Shown piece after piece: positions 45,370-57,883 of a DNA stretch of 64,000 nt. This stretch comes from Prostheceraeus crozeri (lineage: Eukaryota > Platyhelminthes > Polycladida > Euryleptidae), in assembly GCA_907163375.1 (NCBI GenBank), contig CAJQUW010001414.1, forward strand, positions 1-64,000, in the 5' to 3' direction. Numbering within the stretch: the first letter of the stretch is position 1; each line of letters begins with the position of its first letter. Below the pieces are notes generated by a model. That model was not told the DNA's origin, made no database searches, and saw nothing but the letters and a program-made list of their open reading frames with translations. A program made the translations under genes and the position numbers.

Positions 45370-45600
45370 GCTCATGCTGGCTTTAAATTAATGATATCTT
45401 GGTATTAGTAGTTTGACTTGATGGTTAATGCTGTTGTCTTATGGGATGAAGGCATCTGATTGGATTACGCGGATTCTTCAATTGAGGACTCATGTCACAC
45501 TGTCACCCATCGATAGCCGATAGCTCAGTTGGTAGAGCGTTGGCCTAGAATGCAAGAGGTCGGTGGTTCAAATTCATAAAGACACGCAGCTATTTTCCGT
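45370..45600 (+). repeat. tRNA-containing repeat family S1, copy c
   Basis: A block of about 150 bp (GCTGGCTTTAAATTAATG ... TAGTAGTTTGACTTGATGG ... GCGGATTCTTCAATTGAGG) precedes a tRNA-like module with A box TAGCTCAGTTGG at 45521-45532 and B box GGTTCAAATTC at 45565-45575, ending CACGCAGCTATTTTCCGTG. The D stem pairs (GCTC/GAGC); the anticodon stem does not pair fully. The tRNA part lies at the 3' end. Confidence 0.82.
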
Positions 45601-45604
45601 GTAA

Positions 45605-46070
45605 TACAAATTGATTTGTATTTCTGCTGGTTCTGAAACACTTACATTGTACGACTAGCAACTGACTGGATTAATCACTTACAAATGACCGCAACATTTC
45701 TGATTTACGAGAAAAAAAACTCAGAAATACCATATTTCCTGATATTCTAATGCACGTCTATATATTGGACAAATTTGAACAGGTCATGCAATGACTGGCG
45801 GTAATAATAAATTATTCTGTAACAAGCACCAAGACAGAATAAGGAATATAATAATCATTGGTGAAAAAGTAACACTATCACCGCTTCAATGAACGGTAGA
45901 GGTTCCATTAACACAGTCAACAAGCAATATCAAATATGCGGTGTGTGCATGATCACTATATCACTTAGAAAATGAGATGTCAGGAAACTAGAAGAGAAGA
46001 TGCGTTTATATTTGTGAGAGAAGTGTCGCCACTATTTGCTGAAAGACGTTGTTTAGGAGTGGGATATGAT
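45605..46070. other. intergenic, nothing recognised
   Basis: No feature seen. Confidence 0.35.
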
Positions 46071-46073
46071 GGC

Positions 46074-46240
46074 TTGGCTTAACGTCGCTACTCCTCCTTA
46101 CTGGGGGCTTGGACGATGCTGACATAGTTAGATCTTTTAGTCCGCATGCCCTTCCCGACTACTTCCAATGACACTTTCGGGACTCGATCTCAAGACCGAA
46201 AGATCGCTAGGCCAAGCACTTAACCACTATGCTACCACTT
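46074..46240 (-). repeat. tRNA-derived SINE family S2, copy b
   Basis: On the - strand: TAGCATAGTGGTTAAGTGC (A-box region), GCCTAGCGATC, GAGATCGAGTCCCGAAAGTG (B-box region), then a body GTCATTGGAAGTAGTCGGGA, GGGCATGCGGAC, GTCAGCATCGTCCAAGC, ending GCGACGTTAAGCCA. The body matches copy c throughout. Confidence 0.85.
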
Positions 46241-46244
46241 TTCT

Positions 46245-48475
46245 ACCGTCGCTATCCCTTGCACATCGAATTGCATTATTACATTGTATGTAACAAGTGT
46301 CGACCACATCGCTAACTAAAGATCAACCGTTGAAGTGGCGACCTTAAACATGTGAGGCTCGTCTGTGTAATAGAGAACATGAAGGCGCCTGAGTAAGGGC
46401 TTTCAAGCTTGGATTTGAGGAGATGAGGTCCAGCCATCAGCGCATGGTTTACCAGGTTTTAGACACAATCAAATGATCTTCACTTCCATCAAGGGCGTTT
46501 GAAGCATTCAACATTGCTTCATGAATCTTGAATTTGTTGCCTCATATCCAGTAGAGCCGGCTTTTAAAAGAGCAGATACGTTAAAATCCACCTTGTATTA
46601 CTATAATTATACGAGTCTAATATAGATATTAAATCCAAGTGTACCAAATCTCCCGAGAATATGTAATTAACAAAAATGCCATATATCGCAGTCAGCATTT
46701 TTTTCTACACGCTGTCTTTATAGCAACAACGTCTATAAGTCTGAACAAGAAATGTCTGTCAGACAGCATTATTGGATGGGTTATTTTCCATCATAATATT
46801 TTCGCGACAGATTGGTGTTTTAGCCCCTCTGACCATCAACCCCAGAACTCGAAATCTTAGTAGCGGAGATTGCACTCACTTCACAAATTTTCAGCAGGAA
46901 ACATGGGCAATAATTCAAAAATGTTGAATACCGCAAAATGTTTTCTCAGTCAATGTCAGTATTAGAATCACAAAAAATCCGGGAGCCTAACAAGAGACAA
47001 CAAAAAGACGGAATATTTTTCGACGAATATAAATGTCATTTTTCTGAAATTGCCGAAAAATATGCATCCATCGAACATGACTGTTAATCACTGGTATTGT
47101 TATACCGATTTAAAACCTAGCACGCGTTCTAGAAACATAAACGAACACAATCATATGCGAATATTCTAGCAGTACAGATCTACACCTAGATAAATATATC
47201 ATAGAAAAACGCATGAGATCAACTTATTACTCTAATGTTATAAACGTACATAATCGCACTAAAAACAAATTAACTGTTTTTTCTGTCATATTACATATTC
47301 TTTATCAAAAGCAATCACAATCGGATTGATAATGAGCATGAAGTTTAGGAGGAGCTGCCAAAAGCAAAATACTCAGCATAAAAATGCGATAAAATAACTT
47401 GGCTTTTATCCAAAATTTATCAGAAATTACAATTGGATTCTTTGGTGGAAGCAGTCTACTTTTCTCTGAGTGCAAAAACAAAACTAATGAGGCAGAATAA
47501 ACCAAAAAAATCTAAAGATACCGAATTTTAGTGTGTACTCTATGAAGTACATTTCCAATGATGATGTTAGATAAGCAACCATTGCATCTCATGGTTATGT
47601 TGAGTGAGTTATGTCTTGAAGCTTTGGTCTACTGAACTGCAACTACCAGCGATTGAGTTCTCACCGATTTGTCCAGTCTCGTAAAAGTACGATCAAGATC
47701 TGAATACTTTCGTGCTGATAATTGTACTAGCTTGATTATTATTCGCGAACAAATAACATAAAGGAAATATTTGCTCATTTAAATTGGATGATTAATTGAA
47801 GATTTGAGCAAGCAATGTCACGGCACTTAATAATTTTCACAAAAGCAATCAGTTTGTCGATGACAACCAATTCAATCAATACTGGCAGTGTTGAAAGAAC
47901 GATATTTAGTAGGCTATATTTTGTACCTGCATGAACTACATCGAAGTTGAAATCTACAAGAATCAACGATTTCATTTACAAAATGAAGAAACCTTGAAAT
48001 CTACTTTTGACGTGAGTGATACTCACAACGAATGAGATTTCAACTCGCAACGACATAAAAGGTTCCGAAATAATTCATGATGAAATGGTGAGTATCATAT
48101 ATACTAATACTTCAACGAGAAACCTTTTAGGTCGATAGAATCAGTATTTCTGAGAAGCAAGATACTGCTTTGATGTAACCTTATTATCAACTTTTGAAGC
48201 ATGATGGAGATTTGATGAGTGAAGCATCAACAGCAAAGACGGAAACTTCGAATGAGAAATGACTAATGAATCCGTTGAGGAGCGACATAATTTGCAAGTC
48301 AAATCGCTTTCGAACAACTTCTCTGCCGTGGCATCGGATGAGCTGTGTGCGCCTTAACGGCGCATTTAGACATCTCCTCTTGAGGTACATCAGCCGAGCT
48401 TTGTGAGATATTTATGTATCCAATATTTTGTCTATTTTTATCATCCTGTTATTATGCACGAGAAAAAATATATTC
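46245..48475. other. intergenic, nothing recognised
   Basis: No exon, LINE or inverted-repeat element was recognised. Confidence 0.4.
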
Positions 48476-49384
48476 GATGCCACCCAGAGCTGGAAAAATT
48501 CCACTGAATTTTTTTAATTCCAACTCCAATTCCAGTCGAAACAGTTCAATTCAATTCCAATTCCACAATAAAATTCAATTCCGATAATTGCAAGTCGCGT
48601 ATAGTGTCTTATGTTAATGTATCTAACGTTTGTTTGTTTCAATCTAACCCATGTGCCCTTATCCTATCCTCGTTGTTCCTGTGTGCCGTTCCCTGCATCG
48701 TTCCTGTGTGCGTTTTCATGTTCATAGTTCATATTTCTTGTGTACATGTACACGTATATATGTAGCCGGTCAGCCCACGCCATTTTCGTTTCGTAAACGA
48801 GATATTCAACATCTTGTGAAAAAGAGAAAAGAAAGTTAACAAGCAAAGAATCAAACGCTGAGAGAGAGAGAGAGAGAGAGAGCGAGATGAGATGCGAATA
48901 AATCTAATAATATGACAGAAGAAAGAAATTCAGTGTGCGAATAACGTGATTGTTGATGAAAGAAAAAACGACGATAAAAAATGATATCATGAAATTTGAT
49001 TAACGGTCGATGTTAAAAAAGGAGATTAAAAATTCCATGATAAGAACGAAATGTGGTCGGGTCGAAAGCTAACGAGTAGAGATTAAAGGCAACTCTTTCA
49101 ATTTTCAAAAGAAAGTGGATTTATCGTCAAGTCTCAAAAATTTGTATAAATTAGAAACGGTGAGAAATTGACACAACAAAAACTACCAACAACAACAACA
49201 CATGCGACATCTTCAGTAGCTGTTAGAAGAACTCCGGGCTCTCGCGGTGTAACATAACTACAGAAGTAACAGCAACAACTGCCAGCGAACAACAACACAG
49301 CAGCATATGCGGCAACACATCAGCGAGCGCGATTGAAGATTGACGGTATAAGTGACACTGATATTTATGATATTATTTTATATA

Positions 49385-51196
49385 CAGTACCTATCATAAG
49401 TTTGGAAACCCCATACACGAAAGCAATAATTTTGTTAAATCAAAACTATACAAAGTAATCCAAAATTTACATGTATTTCTGAAGTTACTATGACTGTCTT
49501 TATTATATTATATTATCAGTATTTTGATGGATAGTATTTATTCTTCATTACTGCTTGAATTCTTGAAGGCATTGACGCCACAAGTCTGTTGCACAACATT
49601 GGATCAGTTTGTTGGGTCCACAGATCAATTATTGCTTGTTTCAACTGCATGATGGAGGTTATCTTCAATTTGTTGATTTTTCTTTGTAATTATGCACCAT
49701 AAATTTTCAATGGGATTTAGGTCGAGTGAATTCGGTGGCCACTTCAGAGTCTGGATAGCCTGATTTTCAAGCCATTCTGTGACTTTCTTTGACCTATGGC
49801 ACGGTGCGCCGTCTTGCATGAAAATGCTTGCGTCTCGGATCGTCATGAACGGAAGGAGATGAGACTCTAGAGTTTCTAAATACATGTATCTTGATGAATC
49901 CATATTGACATTCTGAGGTAAGATAGCCAAACCTCCTCTTCCAATGGCGGAAAAACAAGCCCATACCATCACGTGCGGAGGATGCTTCACCGTTGGTTGG
50001 GTAAACCGATGATCGGACGGATCAGATTGTTTTGGTCTTCGGACACGCCACCTTGATTGATCAAACAAATAAAAGTTAGACTCATCTGACCACATGATGT
50101 GACCCCAATCGTCAGCTGTCCAATCTTTTGTTCGCATACAAAATTCTTTCCTTTTCTGCAAATGGGCTTTCGTCATTAGAGGTTTCCGCTGAACTTTGCA
50201 AGCCCATAAGTTAAAGTCTTTCCGCAAAACACGAGAAACTGTTTCCGTAGACACACACCGTAGAGGAGATAATTCTCGGATGAGATCATTAGAAGTTAGG
50301 AAAGGATCTGCCGATATGACCTTCTTCATTCGTCTCTTTGTATGTTTGGATACCTTGGAAGGTCGATCGCAACGGCTACGAACTGAGAAATTTCCTTCCA
50401 TGTTGTATCGTTTCAAAATCTTTGATACAGCTGATTTTGAAACTTTCAGCTGTATGCAAATCATCTTGTGGCTCAGTCCTGCTCTTTTCAGCTCCACAAT
50501 CGCGCCTCTCTGTGCGTCAGTTAGTTGTTTTCCTGATCCCATTGCAATGCAGAAATGAAAATGAGATGACTCGTCACTGATACTTGGAACATACACCCGT
50601 ATTAGTAAGCTATCTATGCTATCGCTATGACGACGACAATGCAGTAAGCTCGAATGGGATTGACAGCCTAGATATCTGATAATCATTAAAATCTTTAACT
50701 GCTATTACCATAGAATCTCTGTTATCTAGGGGACATTCCAAGCACATATTTTGCAATCAGTGGAAACGCAACACCCTATGACAATAGCAGGCTTCAAGCG
50801 CACACCTAATTGTAACCGATCACGGTCAAATTTGGTCAAATACCCGAGATGAATTGTAGACGAAAATCTGAATTTTCATGTCCCACCTGGAATAATTGGA
50901 ATCGGACAGTCCTAGCGGAATCTACAGCTTCCCCAGTCCACATCTACTCTCATTTTTCAATCTCAACAATGAATTTTGCTTCGGAGCATGACCCGCCTTG
51001 CTAGTCTTCCATGGTGCCACTGGCATTTCGTCATGTCTCCTCTAGACAAGCAGAGGAGGGAAACATCCATTTCTATGGTTATTACTGTGGAGTGAGATAA
51101 TTTTGACAAAAAAATTAGGATACGAGTGAATGCAGTATGAATTTCATAAAATCACTGACTTGGGACACGGGGTTTCCAAACTTATGACAGGTACTG
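49385..51196 (-). mobile_element. Tc1 transposon, nearly intact, nested in a hAT element
   Basis: Ends CAGTACCTATCATAAGTTTG and, inverted, CAGTACCTGTCATAAGTTTG, then GAAACCCC, differ at one position over 28 bp. TA dinucleotides flank both sides (49383-49384, 51197-51198). The 1812-bp length and single transposase gene on the - strand are as in Tc1. High end identity and a nearly open gene imply a recent insertion, younger than the surrounding hAT. Confidence 0.93.
49516..50542 (-). pseudogene. Tc1 transposase, DD34E, one frameshift
   Basis: Starts MGSGKQLTDAQRGAIVELK; the longer open frame upstream (to 50686) lacks family similarity, so I use the ATG at 50542. Order: paired-like helix-turn-helix region (LSHKMICIQLKVSKSAVSKI), GRPSKVSKHTKRR-like linker with CDRPSK in place of GRP, second DNA-binding helix (SNDLIRELSP), then catalytic MWSDESNF, FMQDGAPCH and LDLNPIENLW. 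The second aspartate and the glutamate are separated by 34 residues. The frame breaks after ITKKNQ near 49690; in the adjacent frame the C-terminus continues QLKQAIIDLW and NRLVASMPSRIQAVMKNKYY to a stop at 49516. About 342 codons in total, the usual Tc1 length. Confidence 0.92.
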
Positions 51197-51913
51197 TATT
51201 ATTTCAGTGAGTCCGATCGAATTGAAGTGAATTCAACATTAAGAAGTGACCTGTAGGTGTAAAGGTTTTCTTTTATCGCTGCGTATCGTGTCTATATAAC
51301 TACAGTCTCTAAAATTAATTTTGTTAATTTTTGTGATTGGAAGTTGAATAATATTTCATGTAATTGCCACTTTAATTGAATCATTAATTATTAGAATAGT
51401 TTGTTGACACTGTCTATATTGTGACTTGAACTGACAGGGTTGCAGGGTTAATTTTCCTCTTTCCAAACCAATTGTTTTTCGTGTGTACAACAATTAAGTT
51501 AATCTCCAATTTTTGTGCTTATCCTTTCAAGGACTAAATTCAACAATTGCATTATTCTGATTATTACTTGATAAATAACTAAATAACAGATTGAACTAAG
51601 ATGATTGTCTTTTCATTGTCTGCTTAATCGCTGAAATAACATTGTCCGGGGCTATGGGCCTATCGAAGTCACAAAAACACCCTTTATTCAACAATAGAAT
51701 AAAACTACCTCTGTCGATCTATCTCTCTCTTATCTCTGCGTGCAGTTAACACAACGGTCGAGCACTGTGATTTCAATTTTTGTACAAATAGATTTATCAC
51801 AGGTCTATCGAAAAAGTGGAATTGAGGTTTATCAAGATCAATTCCAATTCCAGTAGATTTAAATATCGTCAATTCCAATTCCCAATTCCGACTTTTCCAA
51901 CTCTGATGCCACC

Positions 51914-52670
51914 ATCCTATAAATAGAGGACTAAGCTGCTAGATTCAGCTTGGAGAAAGTGATGACATCTGTCGACAAGTTCTATCATGTTCTAACGTTG
52001 AATTTCATGTTGGAGACAACACAATTCTTTAGTAATACCATTCTGTGTCAATAGAACATTTGCAATGTGAATTCAATCTTTAAACGGAACTAATCCGAAA
52101 AGCTGCAGTAATGAGACTTACAAAATGATCAAACGACAAATAAGGATTTACAGCAGCACATGTTGGGAGGTAACTGCAAAATTCTCACTTATCAGAATTC
52201 GAGGTCGAATTTGAAGTAGTTTGTAGAGTTTGAAAAGTTGAAAGTTACAATGCGCGTTTGCGCTTTCTCGCAGGGTCTCGGAACTATAAAATTCGATCAC
52301 AATTGATTCACATTTTCGCTGCAACATTTCAAATGAGCTTACTTAACTTTGATGACTTACACTAAGGTCTGATGAACGTGGAATACACCGAAATCACTCA
52401 AGTAGACTGACATTAAACAACAAACATTTTCGTGAGAAATACGTCGAACACTTTTATTACTATTTAGCGAGCGCTGTGACGGAGGTAATATGAAACACCA
52501 TTGACAACAATTTGTCAATTTTGAAATGGAATTATTCAGTGGATTTATGATCCACAAAATGCAACAACCTCAGAATATTATCTAATTAACCTCTGATGAA
52601 AATCCGCAAGAAGATCGCTAACATCCTGTATGTTGAATCGGTCGAAGAGTACAATTTCATTTGTCTAAAC
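51914..52670. other. intergenic, nothing recognised
   Basis: Between the hAT and the Harbinger-like element; no feature seen. Confidence 0.4.
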
Positions 52671-52673
52671 TAA

Positions 52674-54360
52674 AGGTCCATTCACACAGGACGCGGTGCG
52701 GCGCGTACATTAAAAATGCCTGTTCTCACAGAGCCGCGTGGCGAGGGGAATGGAGAGGGGGAAACAACAGATACCATATAATCATGGATTCAATGCATTC
52801 ATTGATTTCATGGATAACATGCATTCGAATGAGCACAAACAATGCAGTATTATATGAAATTCTCCCGAGATAGTTAAATGACAAACTCAGTTTTCAGAAT
52901 TTTCATGAAATCAAATGCAACATTTCAAGCATTGGGAGCAGCCTCGAAATTGATTCCTAAACGACACATTTTCTAGGAAACACAAATACATTTGGCATTA
53001 GATCTACGAGCGTGAACAATGTGTGATGCAATCAGGTTCTTGCACCTGTAAGTTTCATCCGAAGAGAATAGGTCGCTGATGAATAATTGAAGTAGTGCTA
53101 CATCCGATGAGTTTTGATCGACCAGCAGTCTAGAAAATAAGTTCGATATGAGAAGATTACTGAGGCCAGTAGGATATGGTGATAAAAAGGCATTCCGTCT
53201 TGTTAATTTTCGTCCAGTAAATTCGAATCTACAGAAATTATTCTCTTGAGTATCAAAATCTGCAAGTTGTGGTTGTCGTATGATTGAGGGAATATCGGAT
53301 GAGATTTCACTGCAATCATTTATCAAGCTGTCAGCACAATTATAAACTAATCGGCTGTTGTCACGCACTCAGCGATACACATGAGCATTTTTGAGAAGAA
53401 TAAATTGTTACTGGTTGTAAAATAGACACCACTATCATCTTCGTGAAATTTCCTTTTAAATGAAGTGTGTTTCAATTGAATTGGCGAAGAATTCTGCGAT
53501 CTGCATCAAATGAACGATATGTAGCGCTTTGATGTGCTTGAAGGAGTGGCGAACGATTAAAGACAGATGAAAGAGACCGACATTGCTCAAGTTATTTTTT
53601 CCAATTGCAAATGAAGGACAGCGCACTTATGAGTGATTGCCAATGCAAATGAATGGTTTGGATGTGAGGATTGCTGTAAACTACATAATTTAGCGAAAAC
53701 TTATCATTTGATATTTCACATTTGTAAAGAATAGGGTTTTGAAGGACACACCTATCATTTACACGTTTTCATTCATAGGGTGACAACAAGGCATAGGTGA
53801 CAGATCATGAAATAGAATTGACGCACGGATTGATTTTGCTACAACTTAGCACACAAAACAACCTTTATTAACTTACATCGTCTATTCTCTACTAATCCGG
53901 CGTATCACTCTATAGAAGATTATCAGATAAGTTGAGAACAAAAACAACTTTCTCATCTTTCGTTTCCGATACTCGTTTTGCAGTAAATAAACTACCATTC
54001 ATCTCCAAATGCATTGATGAATTCGATTTCATTGTTGACAAAGCATGAAATTACACTGATAAGGGATTTTGATGTTTATTTGGTCAAATTGTCGGATAGC
54101 TATGTCGAAAGTCAGCCATTTCTCTGGACGAACATCTGACGACAACCTGTGGTGTCAAGTTTCCCTGCGGCGGCGGGGGGTGGGTTGATCAAGCCGCGAG
54201 GCGGATTGGCGCGGGTTGGATTTTCCTATCTCGTAAGCAAACCGTGCATCATTTCAGACGCGTGGTCCCGCGAGTCTCTGTGTGAACAGCCCCATAAATT
54301 CTGAATGAAAATTCTGGACGCGTGAGACGCGCCGCATCCGCGTCCGGTGGGAATGGACCT
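52674..54360. mobile_element. non-autonomous PIF/Harbinger-like element, TAA target duplication
   Basis: Left end AGGTCCATTCACACAGGACG, then CGGTGCGGCGCG. Right end inverted: AGGTCCATTCCCACCGGACG, then CGGATGCGGCGCG. About 32 bp with few mismatches. TAA flanks both sides (52671-52673, 54361-54363), the 3-bp target typical of PIF/Harbinger. The ends are GC-rich against an AT-rich 1.7-kb interior. A - strand frame of 131 codons (52973-53368) shows no Harbinger motif; I do not treat it as a gene. Confidence 0.75.
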
Positions 54361-54363
54361 TAA

Positions 54364-56445
54364 GAGTCGAACTTAAGAGCAACAATGCTTATGAAATATT
54401 ACTATTCCAATGCACTTCGCTAAATGATCATATTATGTATTAGAACATATGATAATTACATGCAAATAATATTTGCGGCCGGTTCACGGACTTTGTCAAA
54501 AAAACGTCTTTCAATTTATTTTTATAGAAACTGGTTGGCTAGCCTATGCACTATGTTGCGACCACTGCCTACTTAACCAGTTGTATACTCGGGATGATAT
54601 ATCGATAATTATGTTGATGATGTCAAAGTAGTTGGAGATACTTCAGCTTTTCATTTCGATTAATTGCCTAGGAAGTGCTTTAAATGAAGGAAAGTTGCCA
54701 CTGCGTCAGTCACTCATCGAAACTCTTGAGGCATGCATGTAGCATTTACATAGCCTTAGACGCAATTATGAATGTTTATAAAATCAGGTGGCAAACATAC
54801 AAGATATGCAAAAACGCCGAAACTTGTGGAAAGACGTTGAGGATATAAATAAGCCTTTGAGAATTGTCGCGTGTGATGGCTAAGCCAAGCATCTTCCACA
54901 ATCACAATCACCGATGTGATACGAGTTTCTGTTATATATCCATTAGATTGTAGTGTCATTCAAATCGATCGACTCCTAATGCGTTAAATTCCCCTATTGT
55001 GGGTGTATATAAAAGTGCGGGATCAAATTGATCTCCGTCCGCGATCTTCTAAAAAGCTTTCTCTGAACGAAAAACAGTGACAACGCAATTTCACTGCCAA
55101 AAACTGTAGGTAGGTACTTTTTAATAGTGAGAATTTCCGCAGATTTGTTATACAACAATAAATTCAATGCATTAGAGCAAGACTTTTGCAACCACAAATT
55201 ATATGGGCCTACTGTATACTGCTAGTGATTACTTTTGAATTTTATGACGAAATGAGATATTATAGTGGAATGGAAGATCAGGATAATAATGAATTTATTA
55301 GATATTGTATCTGCTGAGATGTCTAACTAGGAAATTTATATCTAATGAACGCCGCCAGATCTCATTGACTGACTGTAACGAATAGACAATACGGCAAAAC
55401 GTGTTAATAAAAAAAGCAATCTACTGAGTTGAAGTTTCATACAATGTTGATCGAGTTCTATAAATCAATGGATCATTCAAGTAACAACGTGAGCAAACAA
55501 TCCTCACTCAGTATTCCTGCGTACGAAGTTCATGAACTTGTATGTCAGCAGGTAGTGAAATACAAACCTTATATGCCGGAATTCTCGCAAAGCTATTCAA
55601 AATCTCATATGGCTCACACGATTCACATTGTGACCGCTTCGGTCAATTTCTAAACGTGTGTTGTAGAACCCTGTCTGTTGTGCTGTTCTAACTTCAAAGC
55701 TGATGAAAATAACTCTGGATAGTCGTACGATGCCGTAGCTGTGGCTTTACGTGGATGAGAGCATTTATGCGAGCCCTGATGCACTCCAATGCTCGGCTTT
55801 AATGGCTTCAATTAATTAAATTAAATCACAGTGCGGTTAAAACATTCCAAGACTATAGGAAGCGGAAGCGTGCACACTTGAACAAATATCCTGGAGGGAA
55901 GTCGTGTAACAAATTAGATTTTAAAGTCCAGTTCGTGTAAATATAAATTGACATCCAAAATATAGAGATCCATGCCCTCGTACTGAACAGTACTATTAAC
56001 AAGCTTCCTTTAGATGACTCCTCATAATCTAGTCATTGACTGACATTTCCGTCAATCTTGAATAATCGCTACGACGGCCATGAAGTGAAATTATTCGCTA
56101 GATAAGTTTGATTGTCAAAGATTGCCTTAGTCATTACTCGACTGCAGTCAGTAGTCAAGGAGCTGCAGTATGTACTTGACGGCAGCAGCTCATTGCTGGT
56201 TCGACACCACGAACAACGATTTTGCTCTAAGACAGTAACTGACTGTGAAACGCTACATTCTAAAAAAAGACTTCATTTTCTGTTGAAACACTAGTCCGTT
56301 CACGAAGAGTATTCGCAAGGAACGAAAATGAGATTGTTACAGAATGATGCACATTCTATGCCTACTGTGATTCTGCTGAATTCTATCCGGTTCCTCTTCT
56401 TGTCCGACAGGATCCAATCTGTAAATCCAATGAGAGGCAGATTAA
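54364..56445. other. intergenic, nothing recognised
   Basis: No exon, LINE or inverted-repeat element was recognised. The frame 55429-55653 (+, 74 codons) has no motif or splice support. Confidence 0.4.
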
Positions 56446-56454
56446 TGCTTTCGG

Positions 56455-57175
56455 TAAATATGAAAATGAAGATATTGGCTCAATTCATTTATTCAAAACA
56501 TTACCCTATAACAATAAACACCAAAATCAAAACAATTAACTAAGAACGTAATGAACGAGCGCTTTCGTGGTCTCTATTCATGTGCAACGACCAAGTGAAA
56601 TGAAATGCAACAACACGGGGAAACTGGGCAGACAACTCAAAACGGTACTAATGGACTGCCAGTCATCACGGTAGCAACAGAGTGTAAACGAACTCTTTTT
56701 GGACACAAAGACCAGGTTTACGACCAAGAATGAATAAAGCTTCCAGAATACCCAACTTAAAACTTTGACTGAAAGAACACAAAATCGAAAAGTATGATGA
56801 TGAAAATGCAATTTGTTGGCGATACGTTTTCATCATATTTTCGATTTTGTGTTCTTCCAGTCAAAGTGCTAAGTTGCGCATTCTGCAAGCTTAATTCATT
56901 TTTGGTCGTAAACCTGGTCTTTGTGTCCAAAAAGAGTTCGTTTACACTCTGTTGTTACCGTGGTGATTGGAAATTCGATAACACCTTTTTTGAGTAGTGC
57001 TCCCAGTTTCCCTGTGTTGTTGCATTTCATTTCACTTGGTTGTTGCACATGAATAGAGACCACGAAAGCGATCGTGCATTACGTTCTTATTACATTGTTT
57101 TGATTTTGGTGTTTATTGTTATTGGGTATTGTTTTGGATTAATGAATTGAGCGAATGTCTTCATTTTCAAATGCA
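56455..57175. mobile_element. large foldback: two arms of about 350 bp around a 20-bp spacer
   Basis: Left arm about 56455-56806, right arm about 56826-57175, inverted at high identity. Shared landmarks: TGAATTGAGC at the outside, CACCAAAATCAAAACAAT, GTGCAACGACCAAGTGAAAT or its partner, CGAACTCTTTTTGGACACAA, CCAGGTTTACGACCAA, and GAACACAAAATCGAAAA beside the spacer. No coding content; the mirror-image 70-odd-codon frames arise from the arms. A foldback transposon or a recent inverted duplication. Confidence 0.88.
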
Positions 57176-57179
57176 TTGG

Positions 57180-57585
57180 CCATCACAACTGCTTCAAAAT
57201 GAAAATTTCTACGTTTTCTCTGATTAAGGGAAAGATACTAAGCCTGAGACACAACTTTTATCGTATTCTTGCACCTTTACAGATCTGGCAGGCCTCCTAA
57301 TGTCGGCAAGCACAGAACTTTTGTTAATTTTAGCCATATTTTACTACACTTTCACATGAACCACTAATCAGAAGCATGATTATAACACATGCACATGATC
57401 CTGTCGGACGAGAAGAGGAACCTGGTAGAATCCGGCAGACGCACAGATTCGTATCACCCATATTAAGGTGTACATCATTCTCTAAAAGTCTCATTATCGG
57501 CCTCGCTCCCTGCAGACAACACGTTTTCCCCATTATCAATCCCGTACATGCGCTTCAGATGAAAAATACGTCGTGTCGTTGACGA
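57180..57585. other. intergenic, nothing recognised
   Basis: Lies between the foldback and the putative TMEM164 polyadenylation signal; no feature seen. Confidence 0.35.
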
Positions 57586-57589
57586 AATA

Positions 57590-57595
57590 TTTATT
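57590..57595 (-). terminator. candidate polyadenylation signal AATAAA for TMEM164
   Basis: TTTATT on the + strand gives AATAAA on the - strand about 290 bases past the stop codon. Other AATAAA-like words may exist closer; this is the clearest. Confidence 0.4.
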
Positions 57596-57883
57596 TCTAA
57601 TCGTTCTCTCTCCACCTACAATGGTCAGAATGACAACGATCATTATCTAAGGTCACAACTGTCGACGAGAAGAGATTCCTGAGGATCATCTGACGTCAAC
57701 AGGGAAATAAATATAGCAGTCACAACATCAAAAACAACGAGAAGACGTCGAGATCGCTGTGATTTGGGGGCGGTCCGGTTGTGTACATTCTTGAAATGCT
57801 ATCAGACGCCCTGTGGAATACTGCGCCAGCGAAGCAACACAAACAAAAGAAAAAAACAAATGTTCGGTGTTGGTCTCGGCAAG

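Larger units (their letters stand above)
48485..51905. mobile_element. non-autonomous hAT element interrupted by a Tc1, 8-bp TSD
   Basis: Begins CAGAGCTGGAAAA and ends TTTTCCAACTCTG (inverted, one mismatch over 13). Perfect 8-bp direct repeats ATGCCACC flank it at 48477-48484 and 51906-51913. Both subterminal regions are dense in AATTCCAATTCCA words. Without the nested Tc1 the element is about 1.6 kb and shows no hAT transposase. It contains a GA microsatellite at 48861-48884 and ACAACA-rich stretches near 49190-49300. Its ends share AGAGCTGGAA with the element at 8871, suggesting related families. Confidence 0.88.

Noticed and set aside
45520-45592. Functional tRNA gene
   Set aside because: The anticodon stem and acceptor ends do not pair fully, and the module recurs with flanking sequence in two other places.
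52973-53368. 131-codon frame inside the Harbinger-like element as a transposase or DNA-binding protein
   Set aside because: No Harbinger nuclease or Myb-like motif, and the composition resembles its non-coding surroundings.
54994-55653. Short frames between the Harbinger-like element and the foldback
   Set aside because: No motif and no convincing splice sites.
56578-56997. Two similar 67-77-codon frames on opposite strands as paralogous genes
   Set aside because: They are the two arms of the same inverted repeat read in each direction.
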